A DNA stretch of 7,758 bases from Bacillota bacterium. Its GTDB lineage: Bacteria > Bacillota > Clostridia > Lachnospirales > Lachnospiraceae. Positions 5,947-7,758 of this stretch are shown piece by piece (positions within the stretch are counted from its first letter, which is position 1; every line of letters starts with the position of its first letter). The stretch covers positions 1 through 7,758 of the forward strand of contig JAEZKD010000008.1 in assembly GCA_023415655.1 (NCBI GenBank), in the 5' to 3' direction. Below the pieces are notes generated by a model that saw nothing but the letters and a program-made list of their open reading frames with translations, searched no databases and was not told where the DNA came from. Position numbers and translations under genes: made by a program.

Positions 5947-6282
5947 TTAAATAGCACATGATTTTCTTTGAATAACATTTTTTGTGTATAGATAACCGGT
6001 GAAGGTTGTTGTGATAATTGGAATATATGTAAGCAGTACATTTTTATATGTTAAATCTCTAATCATCGAATATTCTCCCCATTCTAACCAAATACGTAAT
6101 CCAAGTCCTATCATATTGGTAAATCCGATGACTAAAAGTATAACTATTGATTTTTTTCTTGTTGTAGCACACAAAGCAAGTCCAAGTACGAAGTAACAAT
6201 AAATTATGCCAACGTTTAAAATTGATAATTCATATCTTAATGGGAATATGAATATCGCTTCAAAGAAAAACCACCATATCAT
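5947..6282 (-). CDS. Hypothetical membrane protein
   Basis: The 111-residue protein is strongly hydrophobic. Likely membrane segments are about 20-40 (SILNVGIIYCYFVLGLALCAT), 45-64 (SIVILLVIGFTNMIGLGLRI) and 81-99 (NVLLTYIPIITTTFTGYLY), plus a hydrophobic N-terminus (MIWWFFFEAIFIFPL) that may be a fourth. Polar loops are short, with TRKK after the first long segment and a basic C-terminal tail (KNVIQRKSCAI). I do not recognise a family. The only candidate ribosome binding site, GAGAG, is 13 bp from the ATG, further than usual, and an in-frame TAA lies 9 bp upstream, so the gene may be weakly translated or may have lost its original 5' end. The start codon sits in the arm of an inverted repeat (6279-6308). 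Confidence 0.5.
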   Translation of the reverse strand: MIWWFFFEAIFIFPLRYELSILNVGIIYCYFVLGLALCATTRKKSIVILLVIGFTNMIGLGLRIWLEWGEYSMIRDLTYKNVLLTYIPIITTTFTGYLYTKNVIQRKSCAI

Positions 6283-6308
6283 GCTTTTTTAAAAGCTCTC
6301 AAGCATGA
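6279..6308. repeat. Inverted repeat over the start codon of the membrane-protein gene
   Basis: TCATGCTT (6279-6286) and AAGCATGA (6301-6308) form a perfect 8-bp stem with a 14-nt loop. In the minus-strand message the ATG start codon is within the 3' arm and the candidate GAGAG ribosome binding site is in the loop. The hairpin could reduce translation, or the repeat may be accidental. Confidence 0.4.
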
Positions 6309-6404
6309 CAAAACGGTTACTTGACAGCTATTAAAATCACTTCATACGATGGTTCTTCTGTTTCATTTTAAAATAACCTTATTGATAGGATCATTTAGTA
6401 CTTC

Positions 6405-7250
6405 TTATTTCTTTACAAAGAAACCAACCGCACAAGCTCCTGGTCCTGCATGCACGCCAATGGTACTTCCCATTGGAGCAATGATTGGGTTGCTTGCTTG
6501 TAAATTGTCCTTGAGTAGCTCTTTCATTGGTCCTACGACCGAAGAGTCTGCAGTGTAACCAATGCAGTAAGGCATTTCATCATCCATGACTCCTTCTTCT
6601 TGGATCAATTCGATTAGCTTCTTATTGGCTTGGTTTATACCGCGTGATTTGGCTGCTACGCCTACTACTCCATCGATTACCTTAACGATTGGCTTTACGT
6701 TAAGTAAGGTACCAGCGATTGCTGCGGTAGCTGATAAACGACCACCCTTTTTCAGATATTTTAAGGTGTCAACAACTGCTAATACACGGATGCGTGTCTT
6801 GCATTCTTCTAATTCCGCAACAATTTCTTGCACTGATTTTCCTTGGTCACGAAGCTTTACTGCATAATCCACTAAGATATTCAAACCCATGGTGGTCGTT
6901 GTACTATCAATGATATGAATGTCTTCGTACTCACACATGTCTTTTGCAAGGATGGCACTTTGATATGTTCCACTTAATTTACCTGCGATTGTAAGTACAA
7001 TTACACTTTCCTTTGCTTCCTTACATTGCATAAAATGAGTTAAAAACTCATCTGGAGATGGCTGGCTAGTTGTTGGTAACTGCTCACTCGTAGCAAGTCG
7101 TTGGTAAAATTCATCATTAGTGATGGTTACTCCATCTAAGAATTCCTCATCACCAAACAGATTGTGTAGTGGTACAACAATCATATTCTTTTCTTTTGCC
7201 ATCTTCTGCGTAATATCAGAAGTGGAATCTGTAATAATACGTATTGTCAT
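6405..7250 (-). CDS. DegV family (FakB-like) fatty-acid-binding protein
   Basis: The 281-residue protein is a complete DegV-family member. Proteins of this family bind a fatty acid and present it to the kinase FakA, which makes acyl-phosphate for phospholipid synthesis. Family marks: TDSTSDI (7-13) at the N-terminus; PTTSQPSP (59-66); SGTYQSA (93-99), with Thr61, Ser62 and Ser93 near the carboxylate site; LKKGGRLS (166-173); KPIVKV (186-191); Arg203; and GSTIGVHAGPGACAVGF (261-277) with His267. There is no signal peptide; it is cytoplasmic. Start: the ATG at 7248-7250 has AGGAG (7260-7264) 9 bp upstream, inside the 3' end of the marR-type gene, whose stop is 2 bp away. The two are almost surely one operon with coupled translation. 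No clear terminator was found after the stop. Which fatty acid it prefers, and whether a FakA gene exists, cannot be seen here. Confidence 0.92.
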   Translation of the reverse strand: MTIRIITDSTSDITQKMAKEKNMIVVPLHNLFGDEEFLDGVTITNDEFYQRLATSEQLPTTSQPSPDEFLTHFMQCKEAKESVIVLTIAGKLSGTYQSAILAKDMCEYEDIHIIDSTTTTMGLNILVDYAVKLRDQGKSVQEIVAELEECKTRIRVLAVVDTLKYLKKGGRLSATAAIAGTLLNVKPIVKVIDGVVGVAAKSRGINQANKKLIELIQEEGVMDDEMPYCIGYTADSSVVGPMKELLKDNLQASNPIIAPMGSTIGVHAGPGACAVGFFVKK

Positions 7251-7252
7251 AG

Positions 7253-7714
7253 TTATGTTCTCCTTTCGGTTGGCTTCATAAAAAATTCATCCAATCTTCC
7301 TAATGCAAGATTCAATGTTGTCATCTCCTCTTCCTTTAGTTCTCCAGTAATGCTTTTTACAAGTGCATGGTGAAACTTCGCATGTTCTTTATAAGCATCC
7401 TTACCACTTTGGGTTGAGCTTACAAATACCTTTCGCTTGTCAGTCTCTGCTTTCGTACGGATCAAATATCCTTTTTGTTCCAAACATTTCACTGAAATTG
7501 TCAAACTACTAGCAGTTATCATAAGTCGTTTGGATAACTCCTTCATCGTATTCATCTGTTCCTTCTCACAATTGCATACCGCTTCAATCACATGCATTTC
7601 ATTGATAGATAAATCCTTGTACTTTCCCTTTGACAAAGATTCTTCCTCAATTCTCAGAATATGATTGAAAACATGTACCAAAAAGTAATTGAGCTGTTCT
7701 TCTTGTAAGGTCAT
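7253..7714 (-). CDS. MarR-family transcriptional regulator
   Basis: The 153-residue protein has the full MarR layout: an N-terminal dimerisation helix (6-25), a winged helix (about 36-100) with LSINEMHVIEAV, NTMKELSKRLMITASSLTISVKCLEQKGYL (recognition helix about 66-79) and a wing TKAETDKRKVFVSSTQSG that carries the Asp92-Arg94 pair typical of the family, then two C-terminal dimer helices (103-146). Start: the ATG at 7712-7714 has AAAGGAG (7721-7727) 6 bp upstream. It is directly followed by the DegV-type gene, with 2 bp between stop and start. In other Firmicutes the MarR-type protein FabT controls fatty-acid synthesis, so a fatty-acid-related role is plausible from context, but FabT identity is not shown by the sequence. 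It probably regulates its own operon through the palindrome upstream. Confidence 0.88.
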   Translation of the reverse strand: MTLQEEQLNYFLVHVFNHILRIEEESLSKGKYKDLSINEMHVIEAVCNCEKEQMNTMKELSKRLMITASSLTISVKCLEQKGYLIRTKAETDKRKVFVSSTQSGKDAYKEHAKFHHALVKSITGELKEEEMTTLNLALGRLDEFFMKPTERRT

Positions 7715-7733
7715 TCGCCTCTCCTTTCCGAAC

Positions 7734-7752
7734 GTTTAAACTAGTTTGTATC
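7734..7752 (-). promoter_or_regulatory. Likely promoter edge and operator palindrome of the marR-degV operon
   Basis: AAACTAGTTT (7738-7747) is a perfect 10-bp palindrome and overlaps a second one, GTTTAAAC (7734-7741). On the minus strand a possible -10 box, GATACA (7752-7747), directly precedes them, so a protein bound here would cover the start of transcription. The -35 box would lie beyond the window end, so the promoter cannot be confirmed. The palindrome is 24 bp upstream of the start codon. Confidence 0.45.
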
Positions 7753-7758
7753 CTACCA

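Noticed and set aside
5999..6196. Plus-strand open frame of 65 codons
   Set aside because: It is antisense to the minus-strand membrane-protein gene, which has the better protein character (several membrane segments with basic loops).
6321..6350. Plus-strand promoter-like pair TTGACA and TACGAT with 18-bp spacing
   Set aside because: It points into the 3' end of the DegV-type gene, antisense to it, with no plus-strand gene behind it. An antisense transcript is possible but the -10 box is weak, so it was not listed as a feature.
6586..6867. Plus-strand open frame of 93 codons
   Set aside because: It is antisense to the DegV-type gene, whose family motifs are intact across the same region; a shadow frame. 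The plus-strand frames at 6349-6558 and 7437-7664 were rejected for the same reason.

Overview
The window looks like a stretch of chromosome from a low-GC Firmicute, most likely a plant-fibre-degrading member of the Lachnospiraceae (Lachnoclostridium-like). This is inferred from AT-rich intergenic DNA, strong AGGAG-type ribosome binding sites, a cytoplasmic GH51 arabinofuranosidase, a DegV protein and a small DUF6171-like protein. No rRNA, tRNA, CRISPR array, prophage or transposase gene was seen. All genes but one lie on the minus strand.

Left part (1-2144): a short 3' fragment that resembles the end of a P-loop kinase, a stand-alone GyrI-like ligand-binding protein, about 370 bp of AT-rich DNA without a gene, and an AraC-type regulator that carries its own GyrI-like domain, with a terminator behind it.

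Centre (2145-5247): this is the clearest functional unit. An intracellular alpha-L-arabinofuranosidase and a cysteine-rich DUF6171-like protein form a two-gene operon joined by a TAATG stop/start overlap and closed by a strong terminator. Divergent from it is a regulator with an ArsR-like winged helix and a ~210-residue C-terminal domain that I do not recognise. The 382-bp space between the two start codons holds three copies of a 14-bp palindrome (consensus TAATGAATTCATTA) plus two half-sites. One half-site overlaps the -10 box of the regulator's own promoter. Together this suggests a local sugar-responsive switch: the regulator binds the palindromes, senses an arabinose-related signal through its C-terminal domain, and controls both the operon and itself.

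Right-centre (5248-6400): directly behind the regulator is a 165-bp nested palindrome (5276-5440) that can fold into one long hairpin and does not look like an ordinary terminator. Two small, unrecognised membrane-protein genes follow on the minus strand.

Right part (6405-7758): a MarR-type regulator and a DegV/FakB-type fatty-acid-binding protein, 2 bp apart and probably translationally coupled, with a 10-bp palindrome at the likely marR promoter. This suggests control of exogenous fatty-acid use.
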